From assembly GCF_020708045.1 (NCBI RefSeq), contig NZ_JAJFES010000002.1, positions 557,687 to 621,686 on the forward strand: a DNA stretch of 64,000 nt. The letters run 5' to 3'. The first letter of the stretch is position 1. Each line of letters starts with the position of its first letter. Made by a program: the position numbers and the translations under genes. Source of the stretch: Massilia sp. IC2-278. GTDB taxonomy: Bacteria; Pseudomonadota; Gammaproteobacteria; Burkholderiales; Burkholderiaceae_D. The notes under the pieces were generated by a model, which was not told where the DNA came from, ran no database searches, and saw nothing but the letters and a program-made list of their open reading frames with translations. This document shows positions 33,515 through 42,728 of the stretch, piece after piece.

Positions 33515-36417
33515 CAGGCGATCTCCTTGGTGGGCGGCATGGCGTGGCGGTTGGCGCCGGGCGGCATGCGGTGGCTGCGCAGCGACTGGTGCGCCAGCGC
33601 GACCAGGATCAGCATGGTGGTGCCGACCACCACCAGGAACACGCCCAGGTCGAACACGAACGCGCTCGGGATGTGGATTTCTCCCAGCAGCGGCAGTGTC
33701 ACGTGCGCGGTGTGGCTGGTGAGGAAGGGGTAGCCGAAGAACCAGGCGCCGATGCCGGTGAGGCAGGCGGTGAGCAGGCCAAAGCCGATCCAGCGGTGCG
33801 GGCGCAGGCGCAGGTGGGATTCGACCCAGTCGGTGCCGGCTACCATGTACTGCACGATGAGGGCGGTGGCGAAGATCAGGCCGGCCACGAAACCGCCGCC
33901 GGGCAGGTTATGCCCGCGCATGAAGAAGTAGACCGCGATCATGCCCATGAAGGGCAGCAGGAAGCGCAGATAGACCGCCGGCACGGCCAGGTAGCCGCTG
34001 CGCGCCTGCACCGCCGGCACCTGGGCAACAGCCGGATCGACGTCGGACGCCTGCTGCACGGGAATCGCCACGCTTTCCGGCGCCGGGCGGAAGCGGCGCA
34101 GCAGGGCGTACACGGTGAGCGCCACCGCCGACAGGACGGTGATCTCGCCCATGGTGTCGAAGCCGCGGAAGTCGACCAGCAGCACGTTGACCACGTTGGC
34201 GCCGCCGCCTTCGTTCAAGGCGCGCAGCAGGTAGAAGTCGCTGATGGTCTTGGTTGGCTCGCTGGTCAGCAGGGCCCAGGTAGCGGCCGCCAGGCCCAGG
34301 CCGCCGGCCGCGGCAATCGAGCCGTCGCGCGCGCGGCGCAGCCAGGTACTGCGCGGCACGCGCGGGGCCAGGCCGGGCGGCGGCAGGCGCGGCGGCAGCC
34401 AGCGCAGGCCGAGCAGGATCAGCACCGTGGTCACGGTTTCCACCATCAGCTGGGTGAGCGCGAGGTCGGGCGCCGACAGCCACAGGAAGGTGAGACTGAC
34501 CACGATGCCGACGCCGCCCGCCAGGATCAGCGCCACCAGCCGGTGGTATTTCGCTTGCCAGGCGGCGCCCAGCGCGCAGGCCGCGCCGATCAGCCACAGC
34601 AGGGCGAACAGGATGTCGACGTCGGCCAGGCCGGGCATGGCGAGGCTGGGGAGCGGGCGCACCAGCAGCAGCGGCACCGCCACCATCGCCAGCATCAGCA
34701 CCAGCAGCTGCGGCTGCAGGCGCAGCGTGCCGGCGCGGCGCAGCAGCCAGGCCGCGGCGGCGTACAGGCCGAGCAGGGCGTTCTCGTAGGCTTGCGCGCC
34801 TTTTACGCGGTGCAGCACCGGCACCCGGTCGCGTTCGGCCAGGTTGAAGCGGCGCCGCAGCACGACATAGAAGGCCAGGCCGCCGAGCAGGGCGATGATG
34901 CTCATCACCAGCGGCAAATTGAAGCCGTGCCAGATGCCGAGGTCGTACTCGGGCATGTCCGGGCCGACGACGGAATGCGTGGCCACCGCCAGCACATCGC
35001 CCACCACGCGCTCGGGCATCACGCCGACGGCGATGCACAGCAACACCAGGCATTCGACCGGGAAGCGCATCCAGCGCGGCGGCTCGTGCGGGCTGCTGTG
35101 CGGCAGGTCCTGGGCCAGCGGCCCGAAGAAGACGCTGATGAAGCGCAGCGAATAGGCCACGCTGAACACGCCCATCAGCACGGCCGCCACCGACATCGAC
35201 CAGTCCTCGGTGCCGCCGACGATCATGGTCTCGGCAAAGAACATCTCCTTCGACAGGAAGCCATTCAGCAGCGGCACGCCGGCCATGGCCGCGCTGGCGA
35301 CGATGGCCAGGGCCGCCGTGTAGGGCATGGCTTGCCGCAAGCCGCGCAGCACACGCATGTCGCGCGTGCCTGTTTCATGGTCGACGATGCCGACCGCCAT
35401 GAACAGCGAGGCCTTGAACACGGCGTGGTTCATCACGTGGAACACGGCCGCCACCACCGACAGGGGCGTGCCTATGCTGAGCAGCACGACGATCAGGCCC
35501 AGGTGGCTGATGGTGGAATAGGCCAACAAGCCCTTCATGTCGTTCTGGTAGATGGCGAAGAAGGAACCGATCAGCAGGGTGCAGACGCCGGCCGTGCCGA
35601 GGATCCAGGTCCAGGCTTCGGTGCCGGACAAGGCCGGCCAGAGGCGGATCAGCAGGAAGACCCCGGCCTTGACCATGGTGGCCGAGTGCAGGTAGCTCGA
35701 CACCGGCGTGGGCGCGGCCATCGCGTGGGGCAGCCAGAAGTGGAAGGGGAACTGCGCGCTCTTGGTCAGCGCCCCGAGGACAACGAGTACCAGCGCCGGC
35801 AGGTACAGGTCGTGGGCGCGGATGCGGTCGCCGGCGGCCAGCACCAGGTCGAGGTCGTAGCTGCCGACGATGTGGCCGAGGATCAGCACGCCCGCCAGCA
35901 GGCACAGGCCGCCGACCGTGGTGACCGTAAACGCCATGCGCGCGCCGCGGCGGGCGTCGTTGCGGCTTTGCCAGTAGCCGATCAGCAGGAAGGAGGTTAG
36001 GCTGGTGAGTTCCCAGAACACCACCAGCTGGATCAGGTTGCCCGACAGGACCACCCCCAGCATCGCGCCCATGAAGGCCATCATGTAGGCGAAGAAGCGC
36101 GCCACCGGGTCGCGCGGCGACATGTAGTAGCGCGCGTAGAGCAGCACCAGCAGGCCGATGCCGAGCACCATGACCGTGAACACCCAGGCCAGGCCGTCCA
36201 TGCGCAACACCAGGTCGAGGCCGAAGGCGGGTAGCCATTCGTAGTGGGCCTTCAGGGTGTCGTGGGCGGCGACGTCGTCGAAGCGGGAGATGGCCAGCGC
36301 CAGGGCCAGGCCTGTCGCCAGGGCGGCGGCGCCGAAGGGCCGGTTGCGCGATCCGTCCGGCATGCAGCCGGCAACGAAGGCGCCGAGGAAGGGGAGGAGG
36401 ACCAGGAGTTCGAGCAT
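33514..36417 (-). CDS. mrpA: Monovalent cation/H+ antiporter subunit A fused to subunit B
   Basis: 967 residues. Residues 1-750 are the NuoL-like MrpA part with about 20 membrane helices (SSYLHSATMVKAGVFLL with the functional lysine, and NHAVFKASLFMAVG). From about 800 to the end is an MrpB/MnhB domain (FMRGHNLPGGGFVAGLI). A and B fused in one chain is the PhaAB/ShaA type found in proteobacteria, so six genes cover all seven subunits. The complex exchanges Na+ or K+ for protons and helps pH and salt tolerance. It is the first gene of the operon, 50 bases after the stress-protein gene. Confidence 0.95.
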   Translation of the reverse strand: MLELLVLLPFLGAFVAGCMPDGSRNRPFGAAALATGLALALAISRFDDVAAHDTLKAHYEWLPAFGLDLVLRMDGLAWVFTVMVLGIGLLVLLYARYYMSPRDPVARFFAYMMAFMGAMLGVVLSGNLIQLVVFWELTSLTSFLLIGYWQSRNDARRGARMAFTVTTVGGLCLLAGVLILGHIVGSYDLDLVLAAGDRIRAHDLYLPALVLVVLGALTKSAQFPFHFWLPHAMAAPTPVSSYLHSATMVKAGVFLLIRLWPALSGTEAWTWILGTAGVCTLLIGSFFAIYQNDMKGLLAYSTISHLGLIVVLLSIGTPLSVVAAVFHVMNHAVFKASLFMAVGIVDHETGTRDMRVLRGLRQAMPYTAALAIVASAAMAGVPLLNGFLSKEMFFAETMIVGGTEDWSMSVAAVLMGVFSVAYSLRFISVFFGPLAQDLPHSSPHEPPRWMRFPVECLVLLCIAVGVMPERVVGDVLAVATHSVVGPDMPEYDLGIWHGFNLPLVMSIIALLGGLAFYVVLRRRFNLAERDRVPVLHRVKGAQAYENALLGLYAAAAWLLRRAGTLRLQPQLLVLMLAMVAVPLLLVRPLPSLAMPGLADVDILFALLWLIGAACALGAAWQAKYHRLVALILAGGVGIVVSLTFLWLSAPDLALTQLMVETVTTVLILLGLRWLPPRLPPPGLAPRVPRSTWLRRARDGSIAAAGGLGLAAATWALLTSEPTKTISDFYLLRALNEGGGANVVNVLLVDFRGFDTMGEITVLSAVALTVYALLRRFRPAPESVAIPVQQASDVDPAVAQVPAVQARSGYLAVPAVYLRFLLPFMGMIAVYFFMRGHNLPGGGFVAGLIFATALIVQYMVAGTDWVESHLRLRPHRWIGFGLLTACLTGIGAWFFGYPFLTSHTAHVTLPLLGEIHIPSAFVFDLGVFLVVVGTTMLILVALAHQSLRSHRMPPGANRHAMPPTKEIA

Positions 36418-36466
36418 GGACTATCCTGCCTGGCGTGGCGGACGCGTTCGACGAGGCGCGTGCATG

Positions 36467-37408
36467 TCAGCGGTCCCCATCGCGCGCTCCCGTGTTGACC
36501 AGCAGGGTGTCGCAGTCGAGGCCGCGCAGCACCTGCTCGCCCTTGCTGTCCATGAACAGGCGCAGCATGCCGGACTGGCTGTGCAGGCCGAGCACGGCGA
36601 GGTCGACCCCGTGTTCGAGGGCGTAGCGGGCGGTCAGCAGTTCCGGCGCGCCGGCGGCGCTGTCGATGGCGATGCGGGCGCGTACCTGGGGCGCCAGCGT
36701 GCAGCTGTCGATAAATTGTTCGCAGCGTAGCCGGATTGCGCTGGTGTTTGCACCAGGATTTGCGCTGCTGTTTGCACTGGCGTAAGCGCTCGCGGCGTCT
36801 GTGGTGCGTGAACCGTCGGCCAGGCTTTCCAGCCCCGCTTCGTGGACATGGAAGACGATCAATTGCGCGTCGGGGAAGAGGCGGGCGGCCGTTTCCAGCG
36901 CCAGGCGCGCGGCCGGGGAAAAATCGGTCGGCACCAGGATGCGCGCGTAGGGAGCGCGGGCGCGCTGGCGCACCACCAGCAGCGGCTGCGCCAGGTCGCG
37001 GGCCACCTGTTCCACGGTCGAGCCGAGCAAGATTTCGCCCAGGGTATTGATGCGCGCATCACCAACGATGACGAGTTCGCTGTCGGTCTGCGCGGCTGCG
37101 GCCAGGATGGCGTCGGCCACATCGCCATCGGCAAACTGCAGGCTGACGGGAAAGCCGGCGTTCTCGAATTCGCGGGCGATGTCGCACCGCGCGGCGAATT
37201 CCGCTTCGGTGCCTGCTTCGCTGCCGGCCAGCCATTGCACGACTTCCGCCGGCACCTGCGGACCTTCGCGCACCGTCAGCAGCGTCAGCTGCGCGTTCCA
37301 TTGCGCCGCCAGCGCCTTGGCGCGCTCGAGCGGACGGTCGCAGCGCGCACTCAGATCGGTGGCGAGCAACAACTTCCGTGGCTGTGACGCATCGTACCCT
37401 TCGTTCAC
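36467..37408 (-). CDS. Tandem universal stress protein
   Basis: 313 residues. Two USP domains: about 9-150 (RKLLLATDLSARCDRPLERA ... LVIVGDARINTLGEILLGST) and 165-305 (ARILVPTDFSPAARLALETA ... LGLHSQSGMLRLFMDS). The first has the GX-loop that binds ATP in this family (GDARIN...GSTVEQV). A Ser/Ala/Asn-rich linker (about 220-240, SAYASANSSANPG) comes from short DNA repeats. The GTG start at 37408 has GGAGG seven bases upstream; the ATG far upstream lacks one. Same strand and just ahead of mrpA, so likely co-transcribed and linked to ion or pH stress. Confidence 0.88.
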   Translation of the reverse strand: MNEGYDASQPRKLLLATDLSARCDRPLERAKALAAQWNAQLTLLTVREGPQVPAEVVQWLAGSEAGTEAEFAARCDIAREFENAGFPVSLQFADGDVADAILAAAAQTDSELVIVGDARINTLGEILLGSTVEQVARDLAQPLLVVRQRARAPYARILVPTDFSPAARLALETAARLFPDAQLIVFHVHEAGLESLADGSRTTDAASAYASANSSANPGANTSAIRLRCEQFIDSCTLAPQVRARIAIDSAAGAPELLTARYALEHGVDLAVLGLHSQSGMLRLFMDSKGEQVLRGLDCDTLLVNTGARDGDR

Positions 37409-37445
37409 GCAAACCTCCGCACAGGACTGGACAAAGACCAGCCTC

Positions 37446-37475
37446 ACTGTACTGTTTTTACATGGATTGCGGCAA
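37446..37475 (-). promoter_or_regulatory. Candidate promoter for the stress-protein/mrp unit
   Basis: On the minus strand TTGCCG (37470-37475) and TACAGT (37446-37451) are 18 bases apart, about 40 bases before the GTG start. Confidence 0.45.
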
Positions 37476-37542
37476 CGCGTTAGCCTCGTGAAACCATTGT
37501 TGACTTGGCAAGGGTCGTCCCACGCCGGCATGTGTGGTCTAC

Positions 37543-37578
37543 CTCAACAATTGTTTGGTACTGAAAACAATTGTTGAG
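37543..37578. repeat. Perfect inverted repeat upstream of the stress-protein gene
   Basis: CTCAACAATTGTTT (37543-37556) is repeated in inverse orientation (37565-37578) around an eight-base centre, each arm itself holding the palindrome CAATTG. No T-run follows on either strand, so it looks more like a binding site than a terminator. The 37409-37692 gap holds no gene. Confidence 0.75.
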
Positions 37579-37692
37579 TTCCTCGTGGAAGCCATCGCCG
37601 ACGTCGTGGGGCGGACGTGCGCGGGCGCGGGCTGCCGGGGTGGCGGCAGCCCGGTGCATGGCCCAGCGCCGGCGGATGCGGCGGCCGGCGAA

Positions 37693-38052
37693 CTAGGAAT
37701 CGACCCGCATTTCGAAGCCGCCGTAGATCATGCGCTTGCCGTCGAAGGGCATGTTTTCCGGCTTCATGTATTCGGCCATGCGCGGGTCGTTCATGACCTT
37801 GTCGTTGGCGGCGTCGCGCACCTCGCGCGAGGGGTAGACGATCCAGGAAAAGATGACGACTTCGCCGTCCTGCAGGTTCACGCTCTGCGGGAAGGAGGTC
37901 AATTGGCCGGGCTTGACGTCGTCCGCCACGCATTCGCGGAACTCGATGGCGCCATGGTCGCGCCAGATGGCGGATGCATTGCGCGCCATCTCCAGGTAGG
38001 CATCGAGCTTGTTCTTTGGAACGGGAATCACGAAACCATCGACATACGCCAT
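37693..38052 (-). CDS. DUF1428 family protein
   Basis: 119 residues: MAYVDGFVIPVPKNKLDAY at the start, FSWIVYPSREVRD and MPFDGKRMIYGGFE at the end, all typical of DUF1428, a ferredoxin-like (dimeric alpha/beta barrel) cytoplasmic family without established function. The start at 38052 has GAGGAGAAC in front; an ATG 15 codons upstream is ignored. Confidence 0.9.
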   Translation of the reverse strand: MAYVDGFVIPVPKNKLDAYLEMARNASAIWRDHGAIEFRECVADDVKPGQLTSFPQSVNLQDGEVVIFSWIVYPSREVRDAANDKVMNDPRMAEYMKPENMPFDGKRMIYGGFEMRVDS

Positions 38053-38164
38053 GATGTTCTCCTCGCTGTAAAGGTGCTGTTCAGACCTCATCGACAAGCA
38101 AAAAATCCTGGGGCCCGCGCCGGGCCTGACGTATGTCTAAACCGGCACGTCGAAACCGATGCGA

Positions 38165-38713
<549 letters not shown>

Positions 38714-38860
38714 GTGTCGGTATCCTGAAGTGGCAAAGACACCATCCTACATCGCTCCGGAAAACCACGCTGGCGCCACCTGCTCATGCGTGGCGGCCAG
38801 CCGTGCTTGACGCCAGCCCTGCGCCGTCTTATAAGCCATGCTTCACCGTACAAGCCATCC

Positions 38861-40657
38861 ATGACCCAGCCAGCCGACAAAGCCGCCGCAGCAGCCGAAC
38901 GTGCACGCCAGCAGTCGCACCGCTATGCGCGCCTGCTCGACGGCCTGCGCGCGTTCGTGCAGGCCGAGCGTGAGGCGGCCCAGGAACAGCTGTTCGAGGT
39001 CTGGCGCCAGCCGCTGGCGGACCGCCTGGCCAAGGGCATGAGCCAGCGCTTCCTGAAACTCGAGAACGGTCCCGACACCGGCACGCTCTGGGCCTATACC
39101 GACGGCACCGACTCGCGCTTCCGCGAGGGCGACCTGGTCTGCCTGCACGGCGGCTCGCCGCTGACGGCCATGATCGCGCGCGAAGCCGCCTTCGAGGCCG
39201 AGGACGAAGACCGCTGGCTGCTGCGCGTGCGCCAGGCCGGCGCGATCGTGCGCGAATTCGGCGACACGCCCTGCTACGTCGACCCCGACGACTTCGACCT
39301 GTCGAAATACTACGACCAGGTGCTGGAAGACATCGGCCAGACAATCCCGCCCTCGCGCGCCCACTACACCTTGATGCCGCTGCTGGACGGACGCATCAGC
39401 GATGCTTTCGACCCGCGCGACTTCGAGGAAGCCGAAGCCGCTGCCCTGGCTGTGGGCCTGAACGCCGCCCAGGCCGAGGCGGTCGGCAAGATCCTGGCGG
39501 CCGAGCAGGTGGCCTGTATCCAGGGGCCGCCCGGCACCGGCAAGACGCGAGTGCTGGCGCTGGCGGCGCGCCTGCTGGCCGAGCGCGGCGAGCGCGTGCT
39601 GGTCACCTCGCACACCCACATGGCCATCAACAACGCGCTGAACAAGATTGCGGCCCAGGGCGTGAAGGTGGCGAAGATCGGGCGTGGCACGCAAGCGCTC
39701 GGCCTGGAAGGCGTGAGCGGCGCCGACAGCTTCGCCGAATGGCATGGCCGGCCCGAAGGCGGCTACGTGGTCGGCGCCACACCGTTCGCCACCTGCACCT
39801 ACCGCCTGGAGAACTGCGAGTTCGACACCGTGATCTTCGACGAGGCCAGCCAGGTGACGCTGCCGATGGCGCTGATGGCGATGCGGCGCGGCAGCCGTTT
39901 CGTGTTCATCGGCGACCAGAAGCAGCTGCCGCCGGTGCTGCTGGCGCGCTCGGTGCTCGAGGATATCCCCGGCTCGATCTTCGCCAAGCTCACCGCGCAC
40001 AACGTCGACAGCGTGATGCTGACCGATACCTACCGCCTGAACGCGGAACTGACCGCCTGGCCGAGCAAGTCCTTCTACCAGGGCCGCCTGCGCGCGGCGG
40101 GGCCGAACCGCGAACGCAGGCTGGTGCTGGACGAACGCGCCGGCCCGGACGTCTTCGACGCGGTACTGCGCGACCCGGCCAGCGCCGTCTTCATCCCGAC
40201 CACCGACCCGACGGCGCGCAGCCGCAACCCGCAGGACGCCGAACGGGTGGCCGGCCTGTGCGCCGCGGCGATCGAAGGCGGCCTGGCGCCGCACGACATC
40301 GGTATCGTCACGCCCTTCCGCGCCCAGGGCCGCACGGTACGCCGCGTGCTGGCCGAGCACCTGGGCTGGCACACGGCGCAACAGATCGTGGCCGACACCG
40401 TCGAGCGCATGCAGGGCCAGGAGCGCGAACTGGTGATCCTGTCGCTCGCTGCCGGCAACCTGCGCTTTCTTGCCGCGGTGGCCGGCTTTTTCTTCCAGCC
40501 CGAGCGCCTGAACGTGTCGGTCACGCGCGCCATGACCAAGCTGGTCATCATCGGCCCCGAGCTGCCGCCCGAATTCCAGGCCCTCGACGATGAAATGGCG
40601 CGCTGGCTGGACCTGTACCGCAGCCTGCTGGCGCAGGCACGGCGCATCGAGTTATAA
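38861..40657 (+). CDS. Superfamily 1B (Upf1/Dna2-like) helicase
   Basis: 598 residues. The N-terminal 195 residues are a family-specific region with a small beta-barrel-like segment (RFLKLENG...FREGDLVCLHGG). The helicase core follows: Walker A GPPGTGKT (222-229), LVTSHTHMAINNAL (Ia), VIFDEAS (motif II, 324-330), GDQKQLPPV (motif III), TDTYRLNAEL (IV), VDTVERMQGQERE (V), LNVSVTRAMTKL (VI). It is likely to act on DNA or RNA. The start at 38861 gives the sensible N-terminus; an ATG exists 25 codons earlier. Two bases separate its stop from the next helicase, so the pair is one unit. Confidence 0.88.
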   Translation: MTQPADKAAAAAERARQQSHRYARLLDGLRAFVQAEREAAQEQLFEVWRQPLADRLAKGMSQRFLKLENGPDTGTLWAYTDGTDSRFREGDLVCLHGGSPLTAMIAREAAFEAEDEDRWLLRVRQAGAIVREFGDTPCYVDPDDFDLSKYYDQVLEDIGQTIPPSRAHYTLMPLLDGRISDAFDPRDFEEAEAAALAVGLNAAQAEAVGKILAAEQVACIQGPPGTGKTRVLALAARLLAERGERVLVTSHTHMAINNALNKIAAQGVKVAKIGRGTQALGLEGVSGADSFAEWHGRPEGGYVVGATPFATCTYRLENCEFDTVIFDEASQVTLPMALMAMRRGSRFVFIGDQKQLPPVLLARSVLEDIPGSIFAKLTAHNVDSVMLTDTYRLNAELTAWPSKSFYQGRLRAAGPNRERRLVLDERAGPDVFDAVLRDPASAVFIPTTDPTARSRNPQDAERVAGLCAAAIEGGLAPHDIGIVTPFRAQGRTVRRVLAEHLGWHTAQQIVADTVERMQGQERELVILSLAAGNLRFLAAVAGFFFQPERLNVSVTRAMTKLVIIGPELPPEFQALDDEMARWLDLYRSLLAQARRIEL

Positions 40658-40659
40658 GC

Positions 40660-42621
40660 ATGGCCCTCTTCATTCCGGAATGGACGCGCGCCAGCGGCCG
40701 CCAGTTGCAGCTCAAGCGTGTACTCAATGCACTCGATGAAGCGAGCGTGGTGCGCAAGCCCCTGCGCGAGGAGGCTGGCGCGCCCGAGCTCTTCATCGAG
40801 CATCCCGAGCGCGGCTGGCTGGCGCTGGCCATGGTCGATACGCCTTTCGACGCCCTCGATGGCGCCCAGCTGTTCGCGAACGACACCCGCGCCGCCTTCG
40901 AGGCCCAGCTGGCAGCCTGGCGCGCCGCGTTGCCGCCGGCCTTGCCGCTGCTGGTGCTGCTGTGGGCCTGCAGCGACGACGAAGCGCATACCCTGGCGCG
41001 CCAGCTGGGCGAACAGCCGGCCCTGCACCTGCTGGCGCGCGAGGGTTTATTGGCGCGCGGCGCGGAAGCATTGGCGGCGCTGCAGCGGCCCGTCTCGCCG
41101 CAGGAAGACGAGGGCCTGCGCACGCGCTTCTTCCCCGAGTCCGCAATTGCGCTGGCCTCGGTGGCGCGGCGGCGCTTCCTGCGCAACAACCAGGCGCAGC
41201 TTTTCCTCGACGCCCAGCAGGAATGGGCTTCCAAGCTCGATCTCGATCTCGAGCAGGAGCTGGCCATGCCCGACGAGCAGGCCGCCGCCGCAGCGGACTT
41301 CGCCGTGCGCCTGGTGAACGGCGTGGCCGGCAGCGGCAAGACCCTGATTGCGCTCAGCCGCGCGCTGCTGCTGGCGCGCCTGCATCCGCGCGAGCGTGTG
41401 CTCATCCTGATCCACAACACGCCGATCGTGGCCGACATCCGCGAGCGCCTGCACCGCGCCAACGGCAGCCTGCCGCGCAACCTGGAGATCACCACGTATT
41501 CGGCCTGGGCCCACCGCCAGTGGCGCCGCCTGTACCGCGCGCCGCTGGCCATGCCGTCCGACCCGGCGCACCTGCCGCAACTGCTGCACCGCCTGCGCAC
41601 AAGCTGGCCGGAACTGAAGCTGCCCGATGCCCAGCTGATCGAGGAGTTCGACTTCCTGAACGAGATGCTGGTCGCCAGCGAAGCCGAATACATGGACACC
41701 AGCCGCGCCGGCCGCGGCTTCGCGCTGCGGGCCAGGGAGCGCAGCGAGGTCTGGCAGCTGTTCACGGCCACCACGGCCGCGCTGAAAGAACAGGGCCTGC
41801 GCATGTGGAGCGCGGTGGCCACCGATATCTGCCGCGCGCCCGACCACGCGGCCCTGGAGCGCTACGAACACATCCTGGTCGACGAAGCCCAGTTCTTCGC
41901 GCCGTCCTGGTTCCACACCGTGAAGCTGGCGCTGCGCCGGCAAGGCCGCCTGTTCCTGTGCGCCGACCCGAACCAGGGCTTCATGAAGAGCCGCCTCAGC
42001 TGGCGCAACGCCGGCCTGGACGTGACCGGCCGTACCAAGAAGCTGCTGCGCTCCTACCGCACCACGCAGGCGATCCTGCACACGGCCGGCACGCTCTTGA
42101 ATCGCACCGTGCAGGACGATCCCGAGCACTACCTGGCGCCCGACTATGCCGGCATGGAGCAGGGCGCCCCGCCGATCCTGCTGCGCGTGGCATCGCCCCA
42201 GGATGCGGTCGACCGCGCCGTCAACGAGATCGTGGCGCTGGCCGCGCGCCACAAGCTGCCGCTGTCGAGCTTCCTGGTGATCTACGGCGCCGGCACGCCG
42301 AAGAAGCTGCTCTACGAACGCCTGTGCCGCGCGCTGGGATCGCAGCGCATCTGGTGGCTGAACAAGGACAAGAAGCAGCCGCCCGCCGGCTACGGCCCCG
42401 ACTACCTGCGCCTGGCGAACCTGGAGACGGCGACCGGGCTGGAGGGCGCGGTGGTGTTCCTGCTGGGGATGGAGGATTTGCTGTTCGACGGCGCGCCCGG
42501 ACAGGAAGCCGATGCGCGCAAGCTGTACATGGCAATGACGCGGGCCAGCCACCGGCTGGTGATGCTGAGCTGTGGGGAGCTGCCGGCGGATGCGGCCGCA
42601 CTGTTTCGGCTGGAGGCTTGA
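40660..42621 (+). CDS. UvrD/Rep-type superfamily 1A helicase with unassigned N-terminal domain
   Basis: 653 residues. The N-terminal 205 residues are unassigned; RGWLALAMVDTPFDALDGAQ followed by a helical segment (FEAQLAAWRAAL) recalls the organisation of NERD-helicases but lacks a clear nuclease signature. Helicase motifs: Walker A GVAGSGKT (221-228), DEAQFF (408-413), ADPNQGFM (435-442), LRSYRTT (463-469), LETATGLEGAVVFLLG, and YMAMTRASH at the end. It directly follows the Upf1-like helicase with no gap. Probably a two-component nucleic-acid machine; whether it serves repair or defence is open. Confidence 0.82.
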   Translation: MALFIPEWTRASGRQLQLKRVLNALDEASVVRKPLREEAGAPELFIEHPERGWLALAMVDTPFDALDGAQLFANDTRAAFEAQLAAWRAALPPALPLLVLLWACSDDEAHTLARQLGEQPALHLLAREGLLARGAEALAALQRPVSPQEDEGLRTRFFPESAIALASVARRRFLRNNQAQLFLDAQQEWASKLDLDLEQELAMPDEQAAAAADFAVRLVNGVAGSGKTLIALSRALLLARLHPRERVLILIHNTPIVADIRERLHRANGSLPRNLEITTYSAWAHRQWRRLYRAPLAMPSDPAHLPQLLHRLRTSWPELKLPDAQLIEEFDFLNEMLVASEAEYMDTSRAGRGFALRARERSEVWQLFTATTAALKEQGLRMWSAVATDICRAPDHAALERYEHILVDEAQFFAPSWFHTVKLALRRQGRLFLCADPNQGFMKSRLSWRNAGLDVTGRTKKLLRSYRTTQAILHTAGTLLNRTVQDDPEHYLAPDYAGMEQGAPPILLRVASPQDAVDRAVNEIVALAARHKLPLSSFLVIYGAGTPKKLLYERLCRALGSQRIWWLNKDKKQPPAGYGPDYLRLANLETATGLEGAVVFLLGMEDLLFDGAPGQEADARKLYMAMTRASHRLVMLSCGELPADAAALFRLEA

Positions 42622-42728
42622 TCTTGCCGGGACAGGCCGCGCCGCTGTGCGCGCAGGGATGAACGCGTGGGCGGCGCGTGTGGCGCGGCTGCGCAGCGGG
42701 AACGGGTGGAGCCGGCCACCCTACGACA

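Noticed and set aside
33544..36000. 818-residue open frame antisense to mrpA
   Set aside because: His/Gln/Ala-rich shadow; mrpA has clear membrane helices and family motifs.
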